A DNA stretch of 64,000 bases, taken from NCBI GenBank assembly GCA_019448385.1, contig JAGTXO010000018.1, forward strand, positions 186,001 to 250,000. Direction: 5' to 3'. The notes under the pieces were generated by a model. That model was not told the origin of the DNA. It made no database searches and worked only from the letters and a program-made list of their open reading frames with translations. Source of the DNA: Diacronema lutheri (Eukaryota > Haptophyta > Pavlovophyceae > Pavlovales > Pavlovaceae). The stretch's first letter is position 1, and each line of letters opens with the position of its first letter. A program made the position numbers and the translations under genes. Below, piece after piece: positions 11,240 to 21,524 of this stretch.

Positions 11240-12082
11240 ATGCGCGTCATTCTCAGCGTCGTGCTCGCCGCCGTCGCGCCGGCCGCTGCGCTGCACCGGC
11301 CGCCGGCGCTGCGCGTGCGCATGTCGCGCGGCGCGTTCATGTCCACGTCTGATTGCACCGAGCCGCGCGCGCTTCGCGGCGTCGCGCGCTCGCTGCCTGA
11401 CCTCGCGCCGGCGGCGTCGACGGTCGGCGGCCGCGCGCCGCTCGTCGCGGCGGCGCTGCTCGCGGCGAGCGCGTTGCCCGAGGCGGCGCTCGCGAAGGGC
11501 GGTGAGTTTGGGCTACTGGAGAAGAAGCTTCCCGCGCTCGTCCACCCGGCCGTGATGCTTGCCATGTTCGCCGTGAGCGCGAGCGCGGCATACACCGGCC
11601 TCCAATGGCGCCGGCTGCGCGACGTGACCAAGGAGCTCTCGGCGCTCAAGGCGGAGCTCAAGCCGCTCGCCGAGCTGGAGGAGCCGGTCGCGACGCAGGC
11701 CGCCAAGAAGCGCGAGCTCGAGGCCTCCGTCGCCGCGCTCACCGACACGCGCTCGTCCCTCGCGTCGGCGAACCTGCGCGACACGCACTGGGCGCTTGGT
11801 TCGACGCTTCTCGGCCTCGGCACGTCGTTTGCGATCGAGGGGCCGGTCAACACATTCATGCGCGCGGGCAAGCTCTTCCCCGGCCCGCACCTCTACGCCG
11901 GCGCCGGCTGCGTCGTCTTCTGGGCCCTCGCCGCCGCGCTGACGCCGCAGATGCAAAAGGGGTCCGACACCGCGCGCGTCGCGCACATCGGCTTGAACAG
12001 CGCCGGGCTCGCGCTCTTCACGTGGCAGCTGGTGAGCGGCTGGGAGATCCTGAGCAAGGTCTGGGAGAAGGTGCCGTGGTAG
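11240..12082 (+). CDS. plastid DUF4079-like membrane protein
   Basis: Single-exon gene of 280 aa. The N-terminus is a signal peptide (MRVILSVVLAAVAPAAALH) followed by a basic, Ser/Arg-rich leader and a second hydrophobic Ala-rich stretch ending in PEAALAKGGE. The latter looks like a thylakoid-type processing region. The mature part starts with HPAVMLAMFAVSASAAYTGLQ, a membrane helix after a conserved HP, then a charged coiled segment, and further helices with HWALGSTLLGLGT and GPHLYAGAGCVVFWALAAAL. This order matches DUF4079 proteins of cyanobacteria and plastids, whose role is not established. Plastid targeting is inferred from the presequence. It is divergent to TRAPPC12 and convergent with the next gene. 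Confidence 0.8.
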   Translation: MRVILSVVLAAVAPAAALHRPPALRVRMSRGAFMSTSDCTEPRALRGVARSLPDLAPAASTVGGRAPLVAAALLAASALPEAALAKGGEFGLLEKKLPALVHPAVMLAMFAVSASAAYTGLQWRRLRDVTKELSALKAELKPLAELEEPVATQAAKKRELEASVAALTDTRSSLASANLRDTHWALGSTLLGLGTSFAIEGPVNTFMRAGKLFPGPHLYAGAGCVVFWALAAALTPQMQKGSDTARVAHIGLNSAGLALFTWQLVSGWEILSKVWEKVPW

Positions 12083-12523
12083 GCACGCCGACCGGCGCGA
12101 CCCTCTCTCCACATCCCTAGCGCGCGTGCGCGGCCATGCCGCCATTTCTGGCGTTTGCGGCCGTTTCGGCGCATGCGCTCGGCGTCGGCTCCACACGGGC
12201 GTCGCGCCCGGCTCGGCGCGCGGCGCCGCGAGGGTCGCAGCGGTGATGGGCGCTCGCGCACGCCGCGACAGCATAGCCATGGGGAAGGGGGCGATGCCGC
12301 CACGCGTGCGTACGTGCCGTCACCGTCACGCTGCGGCCAGCGCCGCACGGCGACCGCAGACTCGTTGATGGGATTTGCGGATTGCAAAATGCGTGTATGG
12401 GTATATACGCAGCGTCGCCCCGCAGATCCCCTCAAGCCCCTCCGAGCCTACTGGCCCAGAGAGTAAGGGTGCGCCAATGTTGTGCCTCCAACTTTGGGGG
12501 GAGCTCCAAGGTTGCGGTTCTGC
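12083..12523. other. 441-bp convergent intergenic region
   Basis: This separates the stops of the DUF4079-like gene and the coiled-coil gene. I see no additional gene. It presumably holds the two 3' untranslated regions. Confidence 0.4.
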
Positions 12524-14906
12524 TCACGCGCCGCTGCTACCCCCCAGCCCCCCCGAACTATGCCGCCCAAGGATCTGCTGCACGCGCGCGTCAAGCTCCT
12601 CCTTTGAGAGCGACCGCCCCGCCGCCGTGCCGGACGACGCGCCGCCCGGTCCGCCGCTCGCGAGCGTAGGCAGAGACGGGTTCGAGCGCGAGAGGATCGA
12701 CCGGACTCGCTCGTCGACGGCTGCAGAAGAGAGCGCGCTCGCCGAGCTCCGCCGCCCGCCCTCCCCGCTCGCACCGCCACCGCCCGGCGTATCGACCGCG
12801 CCAGGCCGCGCGCACGAGTCAACGCCGCAGGTCGCACCACCGGCGCCGGCGAGCGGCGTCTCCATGATGCCGCGCCGCTGGAGCTGCGCGTCAATCGCCC
12901 CGCCCGTCTCATGATCCCAAGTCGAGAAGCAGCCGTCGCCACCGCCACCTCCGCCCGCCTCACCGCCATTGCCGCCTGCGGCGAGCACGTGCGCCGCGAC
13001 CGCTGCGGCCGTCGGCGCGCCGTCGCCACCGCCCGCGCCGGGGCCACCCTGCGCACCGACGGCCGCCTGGCGGTAAAACGTGCCGGCCGCATGCCCGCCC
13101 GGCGGGCTGGGCGCGACGCTGTGCACCGCCGAGTGCGGCCCGCGCCCGCCGCCGCCCGTCGGCGAGCCGTACGCGCCGCCGTACCCACCGCCCACGTCCC
13201 CGCCGCCGTACCCGCCTCGCACGTCCCCACGGTACCCGCTGCCCGCGCCGCCACCGGCGTACGCGCCCGGCGGGAGTGGCGGCGACGGCGGCGAGCGCGC
13301 GCCCAGCCGGTACGAAGCTGCGAGTGCCGAGTTTGAAGCGGACTCGAGTGTCGTCAGACGTATGCGCAGCTCTGCGTACACGGCGCGCGCGCAATGAACA
13401 CGGCGGACCCGGTGCGGTGCGGTGCCGCACGCGGCGCGTATGAGCGCGCGCAGCGTACGTACGTACGCGCGCGTACGCGCGCGACGCGACCGTCGTGGCG
13501 CGCGCGCTTGCGCGCTTGCGCGCGCGGCGGCGTGGGAGGAGCAGGGAAGGGGGGGCGGCTGGGTTGCGCACGCTTTGGAGGGGGCACCAGGGGGCGGCAA
13601 TCAGCGGGCCGGTGAGCGCGCACCTCCGAGCTCCTCCTCGAGACGCTGCCGTCTGCGTGTCTCCTCCATCAGCTCAGAGCCCATCCTGACGATCAGCTTT
13701 GCGCACTCCTTCACCTGCGCATGCATGCATGCATGCATGCATGCAAGGCCAGATTTGTGAGCAGGCCAGTGAGAGAGCGCACGCAGGGACAGTGACGCGA
13801 GCGCATGGAGTGCAAGCGAGTGAGGCCAGTGGGTGATGCAAATGCATGGTGGCAGCCATGCACTCCCTCCCCCCCCCCCCCCCCCCCCCCCTTCCCTCCC
13901 TTTCAGCATTGGGCGCTTTTCAAATGGAGGTTGCATGCGTGGGGCGGAGCATACTTTGTGGTTAAAAATGGGCAGTGCGCATGGTGTGATGGCGGCAGCA
14001 TGGGAGTTGGTTGCGCAGCGGCTGCATACGCAGCGCAAGTCCGCCGCATGCACATGTCCGCCATGGGCGCCGCCCGGCACGGTGCGCCACGCTGCACGCG
14101 CACGCGCTTGTCGCACGACCGCGCTGCGGCGCGCTGCGGCGCGCTGCGGCGCGCTGCGCTACAGCGCGCGCCTTGTCATCGAGCGCGCGGTATTCGCCGC
14201 CACGGTGCGTGCCGCCGCCTCCGCCGTCCGCATCGGCGGCGTGCCCTGCGCGGAGCGCGCCAAGCTTCAAGTCGAGCTCGGCGTGCAGGGCCTCGCGACG
14301 CTCTTTGAGCGACGAAACCTGACGCGCCAATGCGGACGGCACGCAGGCGGGCGGGGCGGACGAGGCGGGCGCGCGGCGCGGGCGAGGGGGGGCGAGGGGG
14401 GGGGGGGGGGGTTGGGTGGGCGGCGAATGGGCCGTGTGTCGGCGGCATCGCCTCTCGCCCCGCCCCGCCTCGAAGCGCGCGCTGAATGGGCGGGGCACTT
14501 GAAGGCACTTAGGGAATGCGAAGAGGGGGTGGGTAAGGAGGGTTCGAAGCACAGTGCGGTTATCCCACCTCCACCTCGACCATCTTGCGAAGCTCGCGCT
14601 CGTTGAGCAGCGCGAGCTCGACCTCGTGCAGTCGCGCCGAGATTGAATGCAGGCCGTTACCACCGCCGTTACCACCGTTACCTCCGCCAAGCCCGCCGCC
14701 GACTCCACCGCCGCTGCCGAGCGCGCCGGCGTTTGCGATGTGCGGCTCGAGCTGGGCGCCAACCGCGCTGATGGCACGGTCGAGCTGTGCACAGGGGGTG
14801 GAGCGGTGTTAGGGCAAATGTGAGAGGCTGGGCGCTGGGCGCGGTGGACGGTACGCCGAAATTGAAACCTGGTTGGGTGGGTGGTTGAGCGGCACGGTGC
14901 GGCAGT

Positions 14907-14959
<53 letters not shown>

Positions 14960-16626
14960 GGGGAGAGGTGAGGGGGAAGGGGCCGCGACGCGCCGGCGCA
15001 CCTGCGCGATCCGCTTGGCATCGTCCGTAAGCTTCGCCTCGGTTTGCAGCTGGTACGCCAGGAGCTCCTTCTCGAGCGTGTGGGATGCCTCCCGCTGTGC
15101 GATCACCATGTCCTAAGGCGGTTGCGGGTGGGCGGGATATTTTGGGTGTTTTGGGGGCGCGTTTTCTGGGGCGGTTTTCTGGGTGAGGGAAGGGGGAAGG
15201 GGGGGAGGGGTTCGGGGTGGCTGGGGAGGGGAGGGAGGGGGGGGGGGGGTTCCACGTGGCGACATATTTTGAATTCGGCGCGCAACGCACCTGCAGCTCG
15301 CCGAGTGAGCGGTTGACGTCGCCCTGCGCCTGGCTGACGTTCTGTCGGATGCCCTCGAGTTGAAGCTCTGTCGAAATGCGCATCTCCTTCTCCGCGGCAA
15401 GCTTGGATTGCATGCCCACCTCCAGCTCCTAACCGCACGCGCGGGCGCGCGCCCGCGAGGGCCGGGCGAGCGGAAATGCGGGCCGCACGGCGAAGTGGAG
15501 GGCGGCGTCGGCGTGTTTTTTTTTTTTTTTTTTTGCGAAGGAAGATGGTAGCGTACGCGCCCGCGACCGCGCGCGCGCGCCAGGCAACTGCCCACGCCAC
15601 GACCCGCCAGCGCCTCGCCTCGCCGCGCGCGTCGATCTGTTCGCACCGCTCGCTTCCACGCTCGCTCGCCCTCGCCCCCTTGCACTGCGCCCGCGCCCGC
15701 GCCCGCGCCCTCGCCGCGCCACGGCCAGCGCACGGCCAGCGCACGGCCAGCTGTGTTTCCGCCACTGGGCGTGCTCGCAATGGCGAAAAAGAGCGAAAAA
15801 GGGCGCCCGGATGTGCGGCGCGCCCAGGCGCGGCGCACATCCGGGCGCGCGCGTGCTGCGCGAACAGGGCGCCGCGTGCGCATGCTGCGCGGCGCGGCTT
15901 TGAAAAAGGGCGCCGCGCGCGCGTGCTGCGCGCCGCGCCGCACCCGCGAGGCGTCGAGCGCGCGCCGCTCGTTGCTGGCGAGCGCAATGTTGACCTCCTC
16001 ACGCAAGCTCTCCATTTGCTTGGCGGCGAGGTTCTGACGCATGTCCAGCTCAAACTTGATGCCGTCGAGCACGCCTGCCACGGCAGGGTCCCGCGCGCGC
16101 GCGCGCGCGGCCAGTGTGAGCGCGCGCCGGGCGGCGTGCGCGTGCGCGTGCGCGGGCGCGCGCGCGCACGCGAGAAAGCCTCTTTGAAGGCGGACTGCTG
16201 GCTGCGCAGCTCTTCCGCCTGTTGCAGCCCCGACGCGCCGCTCAGCTGGTTGAGCAGCTCCGCCAGCTTCTGCTCGCTCATGCCGTTGAACGCGCCGCCG
16301 CCCGAGCCCGCGCCGCCCGGCGCGCCCGCGGTCGGCGCGCCGCGCGACGAGGAGGCGCCAAGCGCGTCGGCATGCGGCAAGCTATTCTCTTGCCCGCCCG
16401 CTGACGAGCCGAGGCCGCCGACGCCACCTAGCCCCCCGCCCAGCCCGCCGCCGCCGAGCCCGCCGTACGTGCGCGAGCCGCCGAGCCCGCCGAGCCCGCC
16501 AAGCCCACCGCGGCCGAGTGGTACGTGATACGGCTCGGTGCGGCCTTGCAGGTTGCGCTCGGTCTGCTTAATGATCTGGTTGAGCTCGCGCTGCCAGTCG
16601 AGCATCGCGTACCGCGAGCCCGCCAT
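12524..16626 (-). CDS. Gly-rich coiled-coil protein, about 8 exons, function unknown
   Basis: The start is MAGSRYAMLDWQRELNQI at 16626. Approximate exons are 16626..16173, 16077..15950, 15430..15294, 15113..15001, 14786..14565, 14325..14170, 13717..13620 and 13375..12524; inner limits are uncertain by a few bases. Exon 1 has a GLGG-rich linker. Exons 2-7 encode heptad-like coiled coil with repeated acidic/basic helices such as MESLREEVNIALASNERRA, LLNERELRKMVEVEVG and MEETRRRQRLEEELGG. The last exon is Gly/Tyr-rich and ends with two similar short motifs, AVDERVRSILSRSNPS and LDARVQQILGRHSSGG. The pattern resembles cytoskeletal fibre proteins (SF-assemblin-like), but I cannot name the family. 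Introns are packed with homopolymers and microsatellites. Confidence 0.65.
13721..13744. repeat. ATGC microsatellite
   Basis: Six ATGC tetranucleotides in a row lie in an intron of the coiled-coil gene, directly upstream of a short exon on the minus strand. Confidence 0.95.
13869..13891. repeat. poly-C run of about 23 bp
   Basis: An uninterrupted C run lies in an intron of the coiled-coil gene (poly-G on the transcribed sense strand). Confidence 0.95.
14909..14957. repeat. GT dinucleotide microsatellite
   Basis: More than twenty GT units lie in an intron of the coiled-coil gene. On the sense strand this reads as CA repeats. Confidence 0.95.
15516..15534. repeat. poly-T run of 19 bp
   Basis: A 19-T run (poly-A on the sense strand) lies in the intron between exons 2 and 3 of the coiled-coil gene, striking against the GC-rich background. 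Confidence 0.95.
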
Positions 16627-16722
16627 CCGCGGCGCGCGAGACGAACCTGCGCCCCGGCGCCGTTCAAAATGGTGCTCCACGCGAGGGAAAATCAAAGGCT
16701 CGGCGGTCCCCCGTGCTGCACC
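16627..16722. promoter_or_regulatory. 96-bp divergent intergenic region, probable shared promoter
   Basis: Only 96 bp separate the opposing start codons of the coiled-coil gene and the histidine phosphatase gene. The contents are inferred from layout. No motif is obvious. Confidence 0.3.
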
Positions 16723-17430
16723 ATGCGCGCCGTGCGCCGCCGACGAGATTCGGCCGCGCTGCTGCTCGCCGGGCTCGCGTGCGCGGCGGGGCTGCGCGCG
16801 ACGCGCGTGACGCTCATTCGTCACGGCCAGACCGAGTGGAACCTCCTCGGCCGCTTCCAGGGCTGCCAGGACAGCCCGCTCACCGCGAGGGGCGTGGAGC
16901 AGGCGAGGGCGACGCGCGCGTGCGTCGCGCGCCTGCGCCCGAGCGCGGTGTATACGTCGGATCTGCTGCGCGCGCGGCGGACCGCCGAGCTGCTCTGTCC
17001 AGACGGCGTGCCGCTGCGCGTCGACGGCCGGCTGCGCGAGCGCAATTTTGGCATGTTTGAGGGCCGGACGACCGCCGAGATGCGTGAGCTGCACCCGGCC
17101 GAGTTCGAGCTCATGCGCAACGGCGGGCGGGACTACGCTCTGCCCGGTGGCGGCGAGAGCAAGGCCGACGTGCTCGACCGGCTTGTGCCCTTCATGCACG
17201 AGCTCGCCGAGCGCCACGCCGGTGACGACGTTGTCGTCGTCTCGCACGGCGCGACGCTCAACGTGCTGCTCAAGTGGGCGCTGCACGTGCCGATCGACCG
17301 GCCGTGCAACTGGGAGCAGCACAACCTGGGCTGTTCGACCCTCGTGCGCCGCGGCGACGGGTGGAAGGTGCGCACGATTTGCAATGTCGCGCATCTCGAC
17401 GAGGCCGGGTTGAGCGACGACGACGAGTAG
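16723..17430 (+). CDS. histidine phosphatase / phosphoglycerate mutase-like protein
   Basis: Single exon, 235 aa. After a short basic start and a hydrophobic Ala/Leu stretch (AALLLAGLACAAGL), which may be a signal or anchor, the catalytic motif LIRHGQTEWNLLGRFQG appears, with the phosphorylated His. It is followed by DSPLTARGVEQA, VYTSDLLRARRTAEL, RERNFGMFEG and the second catalytic His in VVVVSHGATLNVLLKWAL. These are the full set of motifs of the branch-1 histidine phosphatases (dPGM, SixA-like or phosphatase types). I chose the MRAVRRRRD start because upstream Met residues overlap the promoter of the divergent gene. Whether it is a mutase or a phosphatase cannot be decided. Confidence 0.88.
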   Translation: MRAVRRRRDSAALLLAGLACAAGLRATRVTLIRHGQTEWNLLGRFQGCQDSPLTARGVEQARATRACVARLRPSAVYTSDLLRARRTAELLCPDGVPLRVDGRLRERNFGMFEGRTTAEMRELHPAEFELMRNGGRDYALPGGGESKADVLDRLVPFMHELAERHAGDDVVVVSHGATLNVLLKWALHVPIDRPCNWEQHNLGCSTLVRRGDGWKVRTICNVAHLDEAGLSDDDE

Positions 17431-17651
17431 CGCGCGGGGGGGAGGGGTAGGGTTGGAGGAGCGAGGTAGGCACGGCCCTAAAGCCAAGAGCGTGAGGCGG
17501 CTTTCCTTTCAGGGTGGGAACGCGGACGTGCACGCGGGTGTGCGCCGCGGCGCGCACCAAGAGGCACCCGCGGCGATCATCGGCCCCTCCGTCCCACCAG
17601 GGTCCGGACCGTAGCGGCCGCCATCGCTGCGTCACCCAAACGGAAAGCGAG

Positions 17652-20600
17652 ATGGCGTCGATCCGCGCGCGGCAGACGGAGTCGATCAACAGGATGCTCG
17701 ACCTGAACCGCGCGTCGGGCGCCGATTACGGCGCGGCGTGGCAGGAGCCGTGGAAGGTTTTGATCTACGACCGCGCGTGCCAGGACGTCATCTCGCCCCT
17801 CCTGCGCGTCGGCGACCTGCGCAACCGCGGGATTACGCTGCACCTGCTGATCGACTCGGAGCGCGAGGCGGTGCCCGACGTACCCGCCATCTACTTTGTC
17901 ATGCCCACGGCCGAAAACGTGGCAAAGATTGGCGACGATTGCGCTCGCCGTCTGTATGACGCGTACCACGTCAACTTTGCCGCGCCCGTCTCGCGCGAGC
18001 TGCTCGAGGAGCTGGCGGCCGTGACGCTGCGCGCAGAGGCCGTCTCGCAGGTGTCGCAGGTCGTCGACCAGTACCTCGGCTATGTTTCGCTGGAGGACGA
18101 GCTCGTTGACCTCAACGTGCGCGGCTCGTTCCGCCGCCTCAACGACCCGGCGGCGTCGGACGCGTCGATCGAGGTGCCGCCCGCGCGAGCGGCGCACCTC
18201 GTGACGCGCGCGTGGCTCTCGGCGGCCGAGCGCTGCGGCGCGCGCGGCGGAGCCTGAGCGCGCTCGCTCGTGGGCGGATCGAGCGGCGTGCGCGGTTGCC
18301 GCTGCCGGCGCGCGCGCTCGCCACCCACTGCGCCGGTACGCGCTCACCACGCATGCCGCCGCACCCGCCGCCCGCCCACCGCACCGGCGCGCTGCCCGCC
18401 CGCCTTTTACAGACGCTGCTGGACTCGATAGCGACGGCGATCTTCTCCGTGCTCGCGACGCTCGGCGTCGTGCCGATCATCCGATGCCCGCGCGGCGGCG
18501 CCGCGCAGATGGTCGCCGACCGACTCGCGCGTCGCCTGCGCGACGCGCTCCGCTCGGGCGCGCCGTCCTTCGCCGACGGCAGTGGCTCGTCCGCGGCGTT
18601 CCAGCGGCCCGTGCTCGTGCTCGCCGAGCGCTCGGCCGACATGGCGGTCGTGCTGCAGCACCCGTGGTCGTACCGTGCGCTCTGCCACGATCTGCTCGGC
18701 ATGCGACTCAACCGCCTGCAGTGCGCCGACTCTGCCGCGGCGGACGACATCGCGGGCGCGGCCGGCGCGCCGAACGGCGGCAAGCGCATCACGCACGCGT
18801 ACAACTTGGAGCCGTCCGACTTCTTCTGGCGCGCGCAGGCGGCGAGCCCGTTCCCCGCCGTCGCTGAGGCCGTCGACGCCGCGATCCAGGCGTACCGGGT
18901 GCAGGTGGAGGCGATCAACGCGGGCAACGCCAACGGCGCGGCCGGCGGCGCGGCCGGCCGCGCTGCATGCGCGAGCGGCGGCGGTGGCTCGTGCGATGAC
19001 CTGGGCGAGTCGACGCGGCAGCTTCAGGCCGCTATGTCCGCGCTGCCCGAGCTGCAGGAGCGCAAGCGTGTCATCGACATGCACACCAACATAGCTACGG
19101 CGCTGCTGCACAAGATTAAAATGACCGGCCTCGACTCCTTTGTGAGCGCGGAGGAGGCGGTGCTCGCGCGCTCGCTCTCGGCGGCGGACAGGGCGACGCT
19201 CGAGGAGCTCGTCACGACGGGCGCAGCAGGTACTGCTGAGGACCGCGTACGCCTGCTCAGGTGCGGGCGCGCGGCGCGTGGCGGCGGGTGGGCGGCGGGC
19301 GCGCGGCGCATGGCGGCGGGTGGGCGGCGGGCGCGCGGCGCATGGCGGCGGGTAGGCGGCGGGCGCGCGGCGCATGGCGGCGGGTGGGCGGCGGGCGCGC
19401 GGCGCATGGCGGCGGGTGGGCGGCGGGCGCCCGGTGCGATGCGGTGCGATGCATTCTCTGCGTGTGGCGACGGCGCGGGCTGGAGAGGCGCGCTTGCGTG
19501 ATGCGCTCTGGGCGGTTGGGTTCGCCCTGGGCGGTTGGGTGCGCTCTGGGCGGTTGGGTTCGCCCTGGGCGGTTGGGTGCGCTCTGGGCGGTTGGGTTCG
19601 CTCTGGGCGGTTGGGTTCGCCCTGGGCGGTTGGGTGCGCTCTGGGCGGTTGGGTGCGCTCTGGGCGGTTGGGTGCGCTCTGGGCGGTTGGGTTCGCCCTG
19701 GGCGGTTGGGTGCGCTCTGGGCGGTTGGGTTCGCCCTGGGCGGTTGGGTGCGCTCTGGGCGGTTGGGTTCGCCCTGGGCGGTTGGGTGCGCTCTGGGCGG
19801 TTGGGTGCGCTCTGGGCGGTTGGGTGCGCTCTGGGCGGTTGGGTGCGCTCTGGGCGGTTGGGTGCGCTCTGGGCGTGCGCTCGGCGCCCCCGCCCAGCCG
19901 CGCGCAAGGCCGCTCGCAGCGGACCAGCGCACTCAACCGCCCAACCGCTCACCCAACCGCCCGCCCACGCAACTGCCCGCCCAACCGCCCGCCCAACCGC
20001 CCGTCCAACCGCCCGCTCACTCAACCGCCCGCCCAACCGCCCGACCGCCCAACCGCAGCCTCTACTTTCTGCTGTCCTCGCCGCCCGATGCCGAGCTCGC
20101 CCGCCTGACCGCCGCGCTCCGCGCGCAGGGCGCCGACGTGCGCCCCCTCGCCTATCTGCGCACGATGGCCGCCTTCCGCACACGGGTGGCTATGGCCGCT
20201 TCGGACGGCGGCAAGGCGAAGGCGGCGGGCGGCGTGATGAACTCGGTCTTCAACTTTGCGGATAAGGCGCGCGCCGCGCGCTGTCTGCTGCGCCCGCGCG
20301 CCGTCGCGTGCCGCGTCGTCCGCCCGTCCTCCGCCCCTCCTCCTCCCCCCCCCCCCCCTCCTCCCCAGTGGCACCAGGCGTGAACACCAGCGCAAGCAAC
20401 GCTCACAGTCTCGGCACGCGTCCATACGCCACACCCCGCTCCCCTCAGGTTGGCGTCGGCGCCTCCACCCGATCGCTCACCTCGACCCTCGCCGCGAACG
20501 TCAAACAGCTTTTGCCCGCCAAGCGCGAGACGATCCTCACGCGCGCGGTCGCGGCGGTGCTCGAGGCGAAGCCGCACGCGGACGTGGACGGTGCGCGCGC

Positions 20601-21213
20601 GGCCGCCGCCTGCGCGACACCCACCCCGTCGCGCGGCCCTCAAGCTTTGCGTGCTCGTTGCGCACGCGTGCCGACGCGCGCGCGCGCGCGCGCGCGCTAT
20701 GCGCCCTGTGCTCGTGTGCCATGCGGCCATGGGCACCGCGCTATGCGCCCTGTTCTCGTGTGCCGTACGGCCATGGGCACCGCGCTACGCGCCCTGTTCT
20801 CGTGTGCCATGCGGCCATGGGCGCCATGCTGCCATGGGCGCCATGCTGCCATGGGCGCCATGCTGCCATGGGCGCCATGCTGCCATGGGCACCATGCTTC
20901 TTTTTTACTCACAACGCCTCCGGGCACTTACGACGCATCCATGCTTCGGGGCTGTGCGCCAGGCTACCTAACGGTCGATCCACGCGTCTCGGCCGAGGCG
21001 CACGCGGCCGACCCGTCGCTCGCGCGCCGCGGCCCGTTCCGAGAAGCGCTCGTCTTTGTGATTGGTGGAGGAAGCTACCTCGAGTACCAGAACCTTCTGG
21101 ATTATGCCGCGCAGGCGCAGGGCGGCGGGCGGCGCGTGCTCTACGGCTGCACGGAGCTTTTGACGGGCTCGGAGCTCCTCGCGCAGCTCGCGCAGCTCGG
21201 GCCTGCCACATGA
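17652..21213 (+). CDS. SCFD1: SLY1/SCFD1, Sec1/Munc18-family vesicle fusion regulator, 5 exons
   Basis: Exons are 17652..18173, 18413..19260, 20059..20266, 20449..20590 and 20963..21213; all phases close and the product is 656 aa, the usual length of the family. SLY1 binds syntaxin-5-type SNAREs in ER-Golgi transport. Exon 1 contains WKVLIYDRACQDVISPLLRV. Exon 2 starts with TLLDSIATAIFSVLATLG followed by VVPIIRCPRGGAAQMVAD. Exon 3 has LYFLLSSPPDAE. Exon 5 ends with EALVFVIGGGSYLEYQNLLD and VLYGCTELLTGSELLAQL, a diagnostic SLY1 end. Intron 2 (798 bp) is made almost entirely of two minisatellites. Intron 3 appears to use a GC donor (AAG|GC), as in the kinesin gene. All other junctions are GT-AG. 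Confidence 0.93.
19262..19435. repeat. 32-bp minisatellite in SLY1 intron 2
   Basis: About five copies of a roughly 32-bp unit built on GCGCATGGCGGCGGGTGGGC with small differences. It lies just inside the 5' splice site of SLY1 intron 2. Confidence 0.9.
19500..19877. repeat. 19-bp minisatellite in SLY1 intron 2
   Basis: About twenty head-to-tail 19-bp units in two alternating versions, GCGCTCTGGGCGGTTGGGT and TCGCCCTGGGCGGTTGGGT. The order of the two versions is irregular. The array is open in several frames by chance and is spliced out as intron in my model. A C-rich (AACCGCCC)-type block follows to 20055. Confidence 0.95.
20697..20896. repeat. nested minisatellites in SLY1 intron 4
   Basis: Three copies of a unit of roughly 50 bp containing GTGTGCC and CGGCCATGGGC are followed by about four copies of a 17-18 bp unit based on ATGCTGCCATGGGCGCC. 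They end shortly before the last SLY1 exon. Confidence 0.85.
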
Positions 21214-21335
21214 GAGGACACGGGGAGGCGCGGGGCCCGTGCCGTGTCCGGCTCCGGACTTGTCGGGCCTGCCACATGAGAGGACACGGGGAGGCGCGGG
21301 GCCCGTGCCGTGTCCGGCTCCGGACTTGTCGGGCC
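21199..21335. repeat. 66-bp tandem duplication at the SLY1 stop codon
   Basis: A 66-bp unit starting GGGCCTGCCACATGAGAGGA is present twice in perfect copies (from 21199 and from 21265), with the start of a third. The first copy contains the SLY1 stop codon, so the repeat begins inside the last codons and runs into the 3' untranslated region. Confidence 0.9.
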
Positions 21336-21479
21336 GTTGTCAGCTGCGACCTCCGTTCATGGCCATGCGGCGTGCCGTTGTGGAGTGCGTCCTCGTCGGC
21401 CGTGTGCCGCGTGATCTGTGCCGGGTGCGCCCAGTGACCTGTCGCGGCGCTCGGGCTGGCGTAGTTTTCAGATCTGTTC

Positions 21480-21482
<3 letters not shown>

Positions 21483-21515
<33 letters not shown>
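21483..21515. repeat. poly-C run of 33 bp between convergent genes
   Basis: A pure C run lies between the stops of SLY1 (plus) and HUS1 (minus), nine bases from the HUS1 stop codon. Confidence 0.97.
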
Positions 21516-21516
<1 letters not shown>

Positions 21517-21524
21517 ACCCCGCC

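Noticed and set aside
15103-17487. Minus-strand frame extending the coiled-coil gene across the histidine phosphatase
   Set aside because: The upstream half is antisense to the well-supported phosphatase gene. The real start is MAGSRYAMLDW at 16626.
19500-19877. CRISPR-like array
   Set aside because: The 19-bp units are contiguous with no unique spacers and lie within a SLY1 intron, so this is a minisatellite.
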